Assembly (NCBI RefSeq): GCF_000622085.1
Contig: NZ_JHWL01000021.1
Coordinates: 1-64,000 of the forward strand
Reading direction: 5' to 3'
Length of the DNA: 64,000 nucleotides
Origin: Butyrivibrio proteoclasticus P6B7
GTDB lineage: Bacteria; Bacillota; Clostridia; Lachnospirales; Lachnospiraceae
Below are positions 8,939-17,061 of the stretch, in pieces. The position numbers were made by a program, and so were the translations under genes. The first letter of the stretch is position 1. Every line of letters begins with the position of its first letter. The notes beneath the pieces are model-generated. The model made no database searches. It was not told where the DNA came from and saw only the letters and a list, made by a program, of their open reading frames with translations.

Positions 8939-9415
8939 GTGACGATGGAAAAAGGGATAAAATTTGAGCTAAAACCAAATAATTATGCGATAACATATAG
9001 TGTTATCTTTTTTGTTGGAGCAGTAGCATCTTTTTTTCTTTTGCTTGATTTTATATTGGGGATAACTAGAGAAAACAAAATTGATGAAATAATTATTGTA
9101 TCTCTCATTCTTGGAGCAAGTAGCCTATTCTGTTTAGTGTATGGTATTTCTATGTTGACACCAATAGTAAATGTGTGTGGAGATATTATAACTATAAAAC
9201 ATCTGAAGAGGATAGAAACTATTAACGTTCATGAGATAGAATATATTGAAAGCGAAACGCGATATCGTATTGGCAGAGTTTCACATCTTATGCTGATCAG
9301 AAGCCAAAAGAGAGGATTATCGTTGCAGGATACTTTTATAACCAATTACGAAGTATTTGTAGAGTATCTAAAAGCAAATGTTGATAGTGAAAAGTGCAAA
9401 ATAGTTATTAGCTGA
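8939..9415 (+). CDS. two-TM PH-like protein, immunity-array family C copy 1
   Basis: 158 residues from GTG 8939, or 156 from the in-frame ATG at 8945; neither has a strong ribosome site. Two TM helices (about 20-43 and 52-74) precede a beta-rich domain with ESETRYRIGR and LSLQDTF, shared with 10217-10696 (TETKYRIGK, LILQDTF) and with the fragments at 7805 and 9963. This defines a local family of three or more related units. A role as immunity protein or membrane accessory of the RHS locus is inferred from position. Confidence 0.55.
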   Translation: MTMEKGIKFELKPNNYAITYSVIFFVGAVASFFLLLDFILGITRENKIDEIIIVSLILGASSLFCLVYGISMLTPIVNVCGDIITIKHLKRIETINVHEIEYIESETRYRIGRVSHLMLIRSQKRGLSLQDTFITNYEVFVEYLKANVDSEKCKIVIS

Positions 9416-9490
9416 TAGAAAAAGAGGAATCCAAGCTAAAGAAAGAATTATTATTTGAGTAAGAATCGTGGAATAAATTGGAGAAAAACA

Positions 9491-9994
9491 ATGAGATTTA
9501 AAGTGACAGGGTCAAAAGCAGCAAGGATTTTCTATACTTTATTAGCGGTTGGATTGCTTGGATATATTTTTTTTGATGTATATGTGATGGTCAGAGTGCT
9601 TCCTGACTTACGTTTTGATCGTCAATTTACCATTCTGACTTATTCGGTTGGAGTAATATCGGGATTTGTTTTGGCTGTGTTTGATATTTATATTCTTCAT
9701 AGGGTATTTGACGAGATAACGGTATATAAACGCCAGATTGTAGTGAAAAGATTATTCAGAAAAGAAATCGAATTTGATAAAGAAGACATCAAAAAATGGT
9801 GTATTACTATGAATCATGTTAGATATTATTGGACTTCAGTGATAACTATATCAATTGGAAGAAAATATGTAGATCTAGATTATAGAGTACATGAGAATTT
9901 TGACGAGATGGAAAAATATCTTGAAAAGTACTGTCCTGAAAAAAGAGTTGATAGCATAGTACAAGGATGCTTTTCCACCAAAAAAGTGTTCTGA
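9491..9994 (+). CDS. two-TM PH-like protein, immunity-array family B copy 2, C-terminus extended into repeat
   Basis: 167 residues from ATG 9491, chosen because GGAG (9480-9483) lies 7 nt upstream and it matches the start of copy 1. A TTG at 9455 is in frame but lacks a ribosome site. Two TM helices (about 10-32 and 44-67) are followed by the family B domain ending in CPEKRVD. The last dozen residues (from about base 9961) are read from the first bases of the direct repeat, so the original C-terminus was replaced at a recombination junction. The following fragment overlaps it in another frame. Confidence 0.6.
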   Translation: MRFKVTGSKAARIFYTLLAVGLLGYIFFDVYVMVRVLPDLRFDRQFTILTYSVGVISGFVLAVFDIYILHRVFDEITVYKRQIVVKRLFRKEIEFDKEDIKKWCITMNHVRYYWTSVITISIGRKYVDLDYRVHENFDEMEKYLEKYCPEKRVDSIVQGCFSTKKVF

Positions 9995-10182
9995 AGGTTT
10001 CGGATATTAAAGAATATGCTTTTGAAACTCACTATAAAATTGGAAAAGATGTACATATGATTGTCGTAAAGTTTGACAATAAAACATTCATTCTTCAGGA
10101 TACATTTACGAAGAATTACGACTTGTTTGCAAAGTATCTTATTAAGAATGCGAATCCTAAGCCTATTTCACCGCGTAAATAA
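9963..10182 (+). pseudogene. C-terminal fragment of family C immunity gene, frame intact
   Basis: An open frame from ATG 9967 encodes 71 residues matching only the C-terminal half of family C (ETHYKIGK, FILQDTF, ending PKPISPRK). It lacks the two TM helices of full-length members. It overlaps the 3' end of the family B gene and has no evident ribosome site. The segment is one of a pair of about 225-bp direct repeats; the other copy at 7805 carries a frameshift. Most likely a recombination-generated remnant, although a short soluble PH-like protein could still be made. Confidence 0.6.
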
Positions 10183-10188
10183 ATGGAA
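9963..10188 (+). repeat. direct repeat unit 2 of immunity array
   Basis: The second copy of the 226-bp unit, about 2.16 kb downstream of the first. The sequence between the copies holds one B gene, the 90-residue gene, one C gene and another B gene. Confidence 0.85.
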
Positions 10189-10216
10189 CTATAGATATAT
10201 TTATTGAGGCACTAAT

Positions 10217-10696
10217 ATGAACGGAAGTAATGAAAGAAAATCATTTATAGTTAAGCCAAGTGCTACAGCCTATGGTTATAGCGCTTTGCTTTGCGTGGGA
10301 AGCTTAGTGTGTATGATATTTCTTTTCAATGAGCTGAGAAATCCTCCACGAAATTATACGCAAAGTGATATGGCAATAATAGCTATGCTCTTTGGGGTTG
10401 CGGCATTGCTCCTTCTTGCCTTTGCTGCGTTGCCAATATATAAAAGCGTTTTAGTAGAAGGTGATAAATTGACGATAAAGAAGTTCAATAAGCCCGTTGA
10501 GATTAGTGTTAAAGACATATCTTTTCTGGCAACAGAAACAAAGTACAGGATCGGAAAAACAATTTGTATGATAGTGATAAGATATGGCAAAAAAGAACTG
10601 ATACTACAGGATACGTTCACAAATAACTTCTTTATATTTCAGGAATACCTTATTGAATCAGTAGATCGATCTAAGTGTGAAGTGGTAGAACAATGA
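10217..10696 (+). CDS. two-TM PH-like protein, immunity-array family C copy 2
   Basis: 159 residues: TM helices at about 20-38 and 52-76, then the beta-rich family C domain with TETKYRIGK and LILQDTF and an acidic C-terminus (CEVVEQ). It is paralogous along its whole length to 8939-9415 and along its second half to the fragment at 9963-10182. Its TGA overlaps the ATG of the next gene (ATGA), suggesting coupling. The role is unknown; it is a membrane protein of the RHS-linked array. Confidence 0.6.
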   Translation: MNGSNERKSFIVKPSATAYGYSALLCVGSLVCMIFLFNELRNPPRNYTQSDMAIIAMLFGVAALLLLAFAALPIYKSVLVEGDKLTIKKFNKPVEISVKDISFLATETKYRIGKTICMIVIRYGKKELILQDTFTNNFFIFQEYLIESVDRSKCEVVEQ

Positions 10697-11604
10697 AGAA
10701 ATACACATTTAAACAACTAAATATATATCTTTTACTTATGTACCTGGTGTCAGGTCTGCTGATGGCACTGGCTCTCTTTGTGTACACCAGGTTCTTGGAT
10801 AACTGGTGCATAGAGCATAAGGATGAGATTCATAAGTATCCTGGCAAGGTTACGGCTTGTTATCCCAAGAATCCATCTCATGGACAACCCTTTAACATTG
10901 AGATAGATCTTTCTAACGGTAGACATGTTCTCATTGTGGATAATGACAAGATGAAGGGAAGCGTGCTGGTATATGCATATGAAAGCGGAGCTGTGAATTA
11001 CTATACCTTCACTGAACGAACATTGGCGGCGAAGGTAAATGGGGCGCAGCGTAGATTTGTGGTGTTCTTAATTGTGATATTGGCGTTGGTTCCGCTGGCA
11101 ATATACCTGTGGCTGATTAGGACCAGGCGCAGTAATGAATCCTTGAATGAGTTTGTTTATGGGAAAAGCTATAAGGTTGAAATTCTTGATTTTAGTAATG
11201 CCATGAACAAGCCTCTTAACGAGGTATTTAGAGATTGCATCATTGGTGAGTTAAATGAGTATCTGATACTAAAGGGCGGTTTTCTTGGAAATACTCTGGT
11301 GAAAGAAAGTAGCTCTTTTGACGAATTCATGGAATTCCACAGCCAGTTCATAGCTGAAAAAAGGAAAATGCCCACCAAGATCTTGAAGATTCTCTGGATC
11401 ATAAAGATGGAAAACGTTGACGATTCGGCATTACAAAAACTTGAAGATCATCTATTCGCCGACAAGGTAACCAGTACCTATGTTGGCGCAATCCAGGCAG
11501 TTCTTGTAGACAAATCTACAGGCAAAGCATACTTTGGTGGCATGCACGAGAACGGAAAGACAGCACTTTACAAGGAGACGTTTAAGATTTTATCCAATGT
11601 TTGA
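10693..11604 (+). CDS. two-TM membrane protein with extracytoplasmic and cytoplasmic domains, unknown function
   Basis: 303 residues: TM1 at about 11-31, an extracytoplasmic beta-rich loop (about 35-118), TM2 at about 122-144, and a mainly helical cytoplasmic domain of about 155 residues ending in a strand-turn segment (VLVDKSTGKAYFGG). The start overlaps the previous stop by ATGA, so the pair is co-translated. I do not recognise the family. Location at the end of the toxin/immunity array suggests it belongs to that island. A terminator lies at 11752-11786. Confidence 0.55.
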   Translation: MKKYTFKQLNIYLLLMYLVSGLLMALALFVYTRFLDNWCIEHKDEIHKYPGKVTACYPKNPSHGQPFNIEIDLSNGRHVLIVDNDKMKGSVLVYAYESGAVNYYTFTERTLAAKVNGAQRRFVVFLIVILALVPLAIYLWLIRTRRSNESLNEFVYGKSYKVEILDFSNAMNKPLNEVFRDCIIGELNEYLILKGGFLGNTLVKESSSFDEFMEFHSQFIAEKRKMPTKILKILWIIKMENVDDSALQKLEDHLFADKVTSTYVGAIQAVLVDKSTGKAYFGGMHENGKTALYKETFKILSNV

Positions 11605-11649
11605 AAGATATAGTGAGCCTACGGTAAGAGGCGACAGCTTTCTTTGCTG

Positions 11650-11666
11650 ACGTAAGCGTTAACGCT
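11650..11666 (+). promoter_or_regulatory. cre-like palindrome upstream of xylB
   Basis: AGCGTTAACGCT (11655-11666) is a perfect 12-bp palindrome. The overlapping 14-mer at 11651-11664 resembles the CcpA consensus TGWAANCGNTNWCA except at its outer positions. It lies about 155 nt before xylB, in a 213-nt gap, but upstream of the terminator-like hairpin at 11752. A LacI-family operator is the inference. Confidence 0.35.
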
Positions 11667-11751
11667 GGAGGGAAAAGCGCTGTAACTGCAATATTTAGTG
11701 AGTATTAAGCAAAATCTGAAGTGATAAACCTATATGGAAAAGATATAATTA

Positions 11752-11786
11752 AAGGCGTAATATGTAATTATTGCGCCTTATTTTTG
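11752..11786 (+). terminator. rho-independent terminator before xylB
   Basis: AAGGCGTAATA (11752-11762) pairs with TATTGCGCCTT (about 11769-11779, with one mismatch or wobble) and is followed by a T-rich run at 11781-11785. Confidence 0.7.
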
Positions 11787-11817
11787 TGGAAAGGCGCTGA
11801 TTATAAGGAGGTCAGGT

Positions 11818-13287
11818 ATGCTTTATATAGGTGTAGATTTGGGGACATCATCCGTTAAGCTTGTGCTTATGGATGAGACGGGTAAGATTCATGGAACAGT
11901 CACAAGGGAGTATCCTTTATACTTCCCACAGCCAGGCTGGTCTGAGCAGAAGCCAGAGGACTGGTATACACAGGCAATCGAGGGCCTTAAGGAGCTTCTT
12001 AAGGATGCAGACAAGTCTCAGGTTGCAGGTATCAGCTTCGGTGGCCAGATGCACGGTCTTGTAATCCTTGATGAGAACGACAACGTTATCCGCCCAGCAA
12101 TTCTCTGGAACGACGGTAGAACTCAGAAGCAGGTGGATTACCTCAACGGAGAGATCGGCAAGGAGACACTTTCCAAGTACACAGCTAACATCGCATTTGC
12201 AGGCTTCACAGCTCCTAAGATCCTTTGGGTAAAAGAGAATGAGCCTGAGAACTTCGGTAAGATCAAGAAGATCATGCTTCCTAAGGACTATCTTGCTTAC
12301 AAGCTTTCTGGAACATTCTGCACAGACTATTCAGATGCTTCAGGAATGCTCCTTCTTGATGTGCAGAATCGTAAGTGGAGCAAGGAGATGTGTGACATCT
12401 GCGGAATCACAGAGGATATGCTTCCACAGCTCTTCGAGAGTTTTGAGAAGGTTGGCACACTGAAGGCTGATCTGGCAAAAGAGCTAGGTCTTTCAGAAAA
12501 CGTAGTTATTGCGGCAGGTGCTGGTGACAACGCGGCAGCAGCTGTTGGAACAGGTACAGTTGGTAATAACAAGTGCAACATCTCTCTTGGAACAAGTGGA
12601 ACAATCTTCATGTCAGCTGATTCCTTCGCAGTAGATAGCAACAACGCACTTCACTCATTTGATCATGCTGATGGACACTTCCATCTCATGGGATGTATGC
12701 TCAGTGCTGCAAGTTGCAACAAGTGGTGGAACGATGAAATCCTTAAGACTAAGGACTACGCAGCAGAGCAGAAGGGAATTGAGAAGCTTGGTGAGAACCA
12801 CGTATTCTTCCTTCCATATCTTATGGGCGAGAGATCTCCTTGGAACAATCCTAATGCTCGTGCTACATTCACAGGTATCACAATGGATACAACAAGAGAG
12901 GACATGACACAGGCAGTTCTTGAAGGCGTTGCTTTTGCAACAAGAGATATGTACGAGGTTGCTAAGTCAATCGGCGTAGCTCCTAAGCGCACAATGATCT
13001 GCGGCGGTGGTGCTAAGAGCCCACTTTGGAGAAAGATGATCGCTAACATCCTCAACGTAGAAGTTGATGTTCCTGTATGCGAAGAGGGTCCTGGAATGGG
13101 TGGTGCTATGCTAGCTATGGTAGCTTGCGGAGCTTATGCTTCTGTAGAAGATGCTGCAGCAGCTATCGTTAAGGTAGACAAGACTGAGAAGCCAGATCCA
13201 GAGCTCGTTGCTAAGTACGAAGCTAGATATCAGCAGTTCAAGACTCTTTACCCAGCTCTTGCTGATACATTTGATAAGATTATCTGA
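11818..13287 (+). CDS. xylB: xylulokinase
   Basis: 489 residues, the usual length for XylB. It phosphorylates D-xylulose to xylulose 5-phosphate in the cytoplasm, feeding xylose into the pentose phosphate pathway. FGGY-kinase signatures are present: N-terminal phosphate loop IGVDLGTSSVKLVL, GQMHGLV, the catalytic Asp in GAGDNAAAAVG (Asp237), LGTSGTIF, and the nucleotide-site GGGAKSPLWRKM near residue 400. AAGGAGGT (11805-11812) lies 5 nt before the ATG. It stands alone between two terminators, about 7 kb from the xylanase locus, whose products it would process. No isomerase gene is nearby. Confidence 0.93.
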   Translation: MLYIGVDLGTSSVKLVLMDETGKIHGTVTREYPLYFPQPGWSEQKPEDWYTQAIEGLKELLKDADKSQVAGISFGGQMHGLVILDENDNVIRPAILWNDGRTQKQVDYLNGEIGKETLSKYTANIAFAGFTAPKILWVKENEPENFGKIKKIMLPKDYLAYKLSGTFCTDYSDASGMLLLDVQNRKWSKEMCDICGITEDMLPQLFESFEKVGTLKADLAKELGLSENVVIAAGAGDNAAAAVGTGTVGNNKCNISLGTSGTIFMSADSFAVDSNNALHSFDHADGHFHLMGCMLSAASCNKWWNDEILKTKDYAAEQKGIEKLGENHVFFLPYLMGERSPWNNPNARATFTGITMDTTREDMTQAVLEGVAFATRDMYEVAKSIGVAPKRTMICGGGAKSPLWRKMIANILNVEVDVPVCEEGPGMGGAMLAMVACGAYASVEDAAAAIVKVDKTEKPDPELVAKYEARYQQFKTLYPALADTFDKII

Positions 13288-13364
13288 TGATTGTAGAATT
13301 GAAGTAACGACTATTGCCGTGAGACAATTCGAGATTCACCAAGCATTATAAAGATTTATACGAG

Positions 13365-13398
13365 ACTCACTGCAAAGTTTTTTGCAGTGAGTTTTTTA
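13365..13398 (+). terminator. xylB terminator
   Basis: ACTCACTGCAAA (13365-13376) and TTTGCAGTGAGT (13381-13392) form a perfect 12-bp stem with a GTTT loop and a T-run to 13397. Confidence 0.9.
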
Positions 13399-13444
13399 TT
13401 GGGTTTGTACTAATTGGTACAGGAGTTGTTAAAAGAAATATCTT

Positions 13445-14752
13445 ATGAGAGATAGTAAATTAATGAATAAAAGAACAGGGATTCTGATAGCTCTTTTGCT
13501 GACTAATTGCATAGTGGGTTGTAGTTCGACGCCTGAGGAAGTTGTGGCTGGAGCGGAAGGTTCAGAAGCTTCTACTGTGCTTGAGAATTCTAGTATATCT
13601 TCTGATTCTAGTACACTGGCGGAATCAAGTGAGTCTACAGATACACAAATATCAGGAACTGAATTGGAGTCAGATGCCGATACACAGGCGAGCGCAGAAG
13701 TAACCCTAATCATGGTTGGCGACATTTTACTTCACGACCCTATCGAGAAGGTGGCAAAGGATGAAGCTGGTAATTACAACTATGACTTCATTTTTGAGCA
13801 CATGAAAGATGATATCTCCGCTGCAGACATTGCTCTGGTTAACCAGGAGGTTATCATCGGCGGCCAGGACCTTGGTGTGTCTGGGTATCCAGCTTTTAAT
13901 GCCCCATTTGAGATTGGCGACGCCTTGGTAAATACAGGCTTTGACGTGGTATGTCACGCCACCAATCACAGTCTTGATAAGGGTAAAAGAGGAATCGTTA
14001 ATTGCTATGATTACTGGCAGCAGAACCACCCTGAGATAACGGTGGTGGGCCTTAATGGCGACGAGAGCGATTACGAGAACATCGATATTATTGAAAAGGA
14101 CGGGATTCGGATTGCAATACTTAACTATACCTACGGCACCAATGGGATTTCTTTTCCCTCAGATATGCCCCACGCAGTGGACATGTTGGAGGAAGCTAAG
14201 GTGGAAAAAGACCTTGCGTACGCAGAAGAGAACGCCGACTTCACCATTGTATGTCCGCACTGGGGGACAGAATATAGCCTTGGAACAGATTCCTCTCAGA
14301 AGAAGTGGACTGAAATCTTCAGGGCTGGAGGTGCAGATCTGGTGATAGGAACTCATCCTCATGTGATAGAGCCCATAGAGATGCTGGAAGACGATGAACA
14401 GGGCATTACTAACAACCATGGCGGCGGAGATATGCTTGTTTACTATTCTCTTGGGAACTTTGTCAGCTGGACTTCTTCCTCTGGAAGCGGAATCGCCAAT
14501 AGAAATGTGGGCGGAATGGCCATGGTCACTATCGAAAGAGGCGCTGATGGAGAGGTGGTCATAAAAGACCATTCGGTAAAAGCTTTGGTGTGCCATGATA
14601 CCAGCGCAGAACGAGGCGTCACAGTTTATCCCCTTTCAGAATATTCTGAAGAACTTGCCGGGGAGAATGAGATTCGCTTTCAAGATAGCTCTTTTACCAT
14701 GAAATATTGCGTCGAGCTCTGCGACAAGATCTGGGGAGAGCTCTGGAAATAG
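13445..14752 (+). CDS. CapA-family metallophosphatase-like lipoprotein
   Basis: 435 residues: a signal peptide with the candidate lipobox cysteine in CIVGCSS, a Ser/Thr/Glu-rich linker (about 27-85), then a CapA/PgsA-type domain (about 88-400). Family motifs seen are VGDILLHDP, ALVNQEV (usually NLE), ATNHSLDKG, CPHWGTEY and GTHPHVIEP, which carry the likely metal ligands. Related proteins act in poly-gamma-glutamate or capsule synthesis, but many homologs in Clostridia are stand-alone and of unknown substrate. No capB/capC neighbours are present, so a capsule role is unsupported. The start may be ATG 13445 or the in-frame ATG 13463, which gives a more typical signal peptide; neither has a good ribosome site. 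Confidence 0.8.
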   Translation: MRDSKLMNKRTGILIALLLTNCIVGCSSTPEEVVAGAEGSEASTVLENSSISSDSSTLAESSESTDTQISGTELESDADTQASAEVTLIMVGDILLHDPIEKVAKDEAGNYNYDFIFEHMKDDISAADIALVNQEVIIGGQDLGVSGYPAFNAPFEIGDALVNTGFDVVCHATNHSLDKGKRGIVNCYDYWQQNHPEITVVGLNGDESDYENIDIIEKDGIRIAILNYTYGTNGISFPSDMPHAVDMLEEAKVEKDLAYAEENADFTIVCPHWGTEYSLGTDSSQKKWTEIFRAGGADLVIGTHPHVIEPIEMLEDDEQGITNNHGGGDMLVYYSLGNFVSWTSSSGSGIANRNVGGMAMVTIERGADGEVVIKDHSVKALVCHDTSAERGVTVYPLSEYSEELAGENEIRFQDSSFTMKYCVELCDKIWGELWK

Positions 14753-14775
14753 AATGTAGCAAGATGCAGTAAATG

Positions 14776-14809
14776 CCTGATGGTCATGGGCATTGTTCAT
14801 CAGGTTTTT
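14776..14809 (+). terminator. terminator after CapA-like gene
   Basis: CCTGATG (14776-14782) pairs with CATCAGG (14798-14804), followed by five T. Confidence 0.7.
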
Positions 14810-14854
14810 AGAATGTTTAATATGATATTTAGACAAAAATTATCATTTGCCCTA

Positions 14855-14883
14855 TTGATTTTATTAGGAACATAGTTTATTAT
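14855..14883 (+). promoter_or_regulatory. sigma-A-like promoter of metK riboswitch leader
   Basis: TTGATT (14855-14860), a 17-nt spacer, then TATTAT (14878-14883). The predicted start of transcription, around 14890, lies just upstream of the riboswitch aptamer. Confidence 0.6.
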
Positions 14884-14923
14884 CAAATTCGATATTCGAG
14901 AGAATATTGTTACAATTGAAATT

Positions 14924-15108
14924 CTCTTATTCAGAGTGGTGGAGGTACATAGGACCTGTGAAGCCACGGCAACCCCTTGAGTATTCAGGAAGGTGCCAAC
15001 CTGAGCGTGCAGTTCCATTTTTGGAATACGAGCAATAAGAGGATCTGATACGATAATCAGCTCCGTTTGTTTTGTTAGTGCACGCAACAAAATAAACGGA
15101 GTTTTTTT
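14924..15108 (+). ncRNA. SAM-I (S-box) riboswitch with terminator, upstream of metK
   Basis: The aptamer spans 14924-15041: the P1 helix is CTCTTATT (14924-14931) with AATAAGAG (15034-15041). The S-box core is intact, with AGAGTGGTGGAGG, TGAAGCCACGGCAACC and AAGGTGCCAACCTG. A strong terminator follows, CTCCGTTT (15061-15068) pairing with AAACGGAG (15094-15101) and seven T (15102-15108), about 60 nt before metK. Known behaviour: SAM binding stabilises the aptamer and favours termination, lowering SAM synthetase expression when SAM is plentiful. Together with the flanking promoter this fills the 417-nt gap between genes. Confidence 0.96.
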
Positions 15109-15168
15109 CGAGTTATGGCGAAGCAATTTCGAGTCTGCCATAACGAGACGAGAAAAGAAAGGACAAAT

Positions 15169-16359
15169 ATGGATAAGTTTATTTTCACATCCGAATCAGT
15201 AACAGAAGGACACCCAGACAAAATTTGTGATAACATCTCTGATGCTATCCTTGATGCTTGCATGGAGCAGGATCCAATGAGCCGTGTAGCTTGCGAGACA
15301 GCAGCTTGCACAGGTTTCGTTCTTATCACAGGTGAGATCACAACTAAGGCTCACGTTGACTATGCTAAGATCGCTCGTGAGACAATCAAAGAGATTGGCT
15401 ACGATGATTCAGCTAAGGGCTTTGATGGTAACACATGTGCAGTACTCGTAGCACTTGATCAGCAGTCAGCTGATATCGCTATGGGCGTTGACAAGGCTCT
15501 TGAGGCTAGAGAGAACCAGATGACAGATGAGCAGCTTGAAGCTATCGGTGCTGGTGACCAGGGTATGATGTTCGGTTACGCTACAAACGAGACTGACGAC
15601 TACATGCCATACGCAATCAGCCTTGCACACAAGCTTACTAAGAAGCTTACAGAGGTTCGTAAGAACGGCACACTTCCATACCTTAGAGCAGATGGAAAGA
15701 GCCAGGTTTCAGTTGAGTATGATGAGAATGGTAAGGTTAAGAGACTTGAGGCTATCGTTATCTCAACTCAGCACGATGAGAAGGTTACACAGGAGCAGAT
15801 CCACACAGATATCAGAAAGCACGTTATCGATGCAGTAGTTGATCTTGCACTTGTTGATGACAATACAAAGATCTATATCAACCCAACAGGCCGTTTCGTA
15901 ATCGGTGGACCTCAGGGTGATGCTGGTCTTACAGGTCGTAAGATCATCGTTGATACTTATGGTGGAGCAGCTCGTCACGGCGGCGGAGCATTCTCTGGTA
16001 AGGACTGCACAAAGGTTGACCGTTCTGCAGCTTACGCAGCAAGATACGTTGCTAAGAATATCGTAGCAGCAGGTCTTGCAGACAGAGCAGAGATCCAGCT
16101 TTCATACGCTATCGGTGTTGCACAGCCTACATCAATTCTTGTAGATACATTTGGTACAGGTAAGGTTTCTGATGAGAAGCTTACAGAGGCAGTTCGTAAG
16201 GTATTCGACCTTCGTCCAGCTGGTATCATCAAGATGCTCGACCTTCGTCGTCCTATCTACAAGCAGACAGCAGCTTACGGTCACTTCGGACGTAACGATC
16301 TTAACCTTCCTTGGGAGCAGACTAACAAGGTAGAAGAGCTTAAGGCAGCTGTACAGTAA
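15169..16359 (+). CDS. metK: S-adenosylmethionine synthetase
   Basis: 396 residues, the normal length. It makes SAM from methionine and ATP in the cytoplasm. The N-terminal motif [28 protein letters not shown] and the P-loop-like [22 protein letters not shown] are all present. The frame is open from 15115, but the ATG at 15169 is the true start: it gives the conserved N-terminus and has GAAAGGA (15156-15162) 6 nt upstream. A SAM-I riboswitch controls it. Codon use is strongly biased, as expected for a highly expressed gene. Confidence 0.98.
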   Translation: MDKFIFTSESVTEGHPDKICDNISDAILDACMEQDPMSRVACETAACTGFVLITGEITTKAHVDYAKIARETIKEIGYDDSAKGFDGNTCAVLVALDQQSADIAMGVDKALEARENQMTDEQLEAIGAGDQGMMFGYATNETDDYMPYAISLAHKLTKKLTEVRKNGTLPYLRADGKSQVSVEYDENGKVKRLEAIVISTQHDEKVTQEQIHTDIRKHVIDAVVDLALVDDNTKIYINPTGRFVIGGPQGDAGLTGRKIIVDTYGGAARHGGGAFSGKDCTKVDRSAAYAARYVAKNIVAAGLADRAEIQLSYAIGVAQPTSILVDTFGTGKVSDEKLTEAVRKVFDLRPAGIIKMLDLRRPIYKQTAAYGHFGRNDLNLPWEQTNKVEELKAAVQ

Positions 16360-16379
16360 TTCAATATTTGAGTTATTTG

Positions 16380-16410
16380 GCGCCAGCGATTTTGCTGGCG
16401 CTTTTCTTTT
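16380..16410 (+). terminator. metK terminator
   Basis: GCGCCAGC (16380-16387) and GCTGGCGC (16394-16401) form a perfect stem with a 6-nt loop, followed by a T-rich run. Confidence 0.9.
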
Positions 16411-16539
16411 GGGCAGATGTTGGATGTAGCTAGATGTGGCGCGTCTTAGAGATGTTTTTTGAATGGTGTGAGATTTTTTGCATACGATGTGCAACATTCT
16501 CTGGATTACATCTGTATGAATAGTATAGGAGATGAGAAC

Positions 16540-16974
16540 ATGGGAAATAAATTGCCTTATATATATAGAAAACCAAATAAAGCCGGAAGCACACCTATTC
16601 TTCTGGTATTTCTGACTCCGGTAGCAGGTCATATAATTGGCTTTTTGTATTGGGTGGTAAGACTTATTGCCACAATCCTATTTGGAGGCGGTGAGTATGC
16701 AGGAATTAAGATTCTTACCTTGTATCCAATGCAGGCCGTAGTCATTGGCATGATAATGGCTGGAGTCTTATCCATTCCAACATTCATCTTTGTTTTAAAG
16801 CAAAAGATGGAACTGGACAGTAACCGTGCTGCTTCATTTTTTGAACCAACATATTTGGAAAAGCTTAAAAGTCAAGGATTAATAGCTCTTGTACTTGCAA
16901 GTGTCTACATGGTTTTATCATTGTTAATAGCTATTTTTTATGGCGTTGGAAGCATGAAGCTATTTTTCGGATAA
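16540..16974 (+). CDS. three-TM small membrane protein, unknown function
   Basis: 144 residues from ATG 16540, preferred over an open-frame ATG at 16459 because AGGAG (16527-16531) lies 8 nt upstream and the extra N-terminal residues look non-native. Hydrophobic helices at about 18-45, 60-83 and 115-138. No recognised motif. It precedes two genes for small membrane proteins with Gln/Asn-rich tails, but itself has no such tail. Confidence 0.6.
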   Translation: MGNKLPYIYRKPNKAGSTPILLVFLTPVAGHIIGFLYWVVRLIATILFGGGEYAGIKILTLYPMQAVVIGMIMAGVLSIPTFIFVLKQKMELDSNRAASFFEPTYLEKLKSQGLIALVLASVYMVLSLLIAIFYGVGSMKLFFG

Positions 16975-17061
16975 GTAGATCGCAAGTGTTGAAAATGGCG
17001 AAGAATTGTACGATAATTTTTGGTGCATAAATCATATAGGTATTGGGAGGAAATACAAAAA

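Noticed and set aside
1-11604. Prophage or transposon origin of the toxin island
   Set aside because: No integrase, transposase, phage structural gene or attachment repeat was seen; only the local direct repeats.
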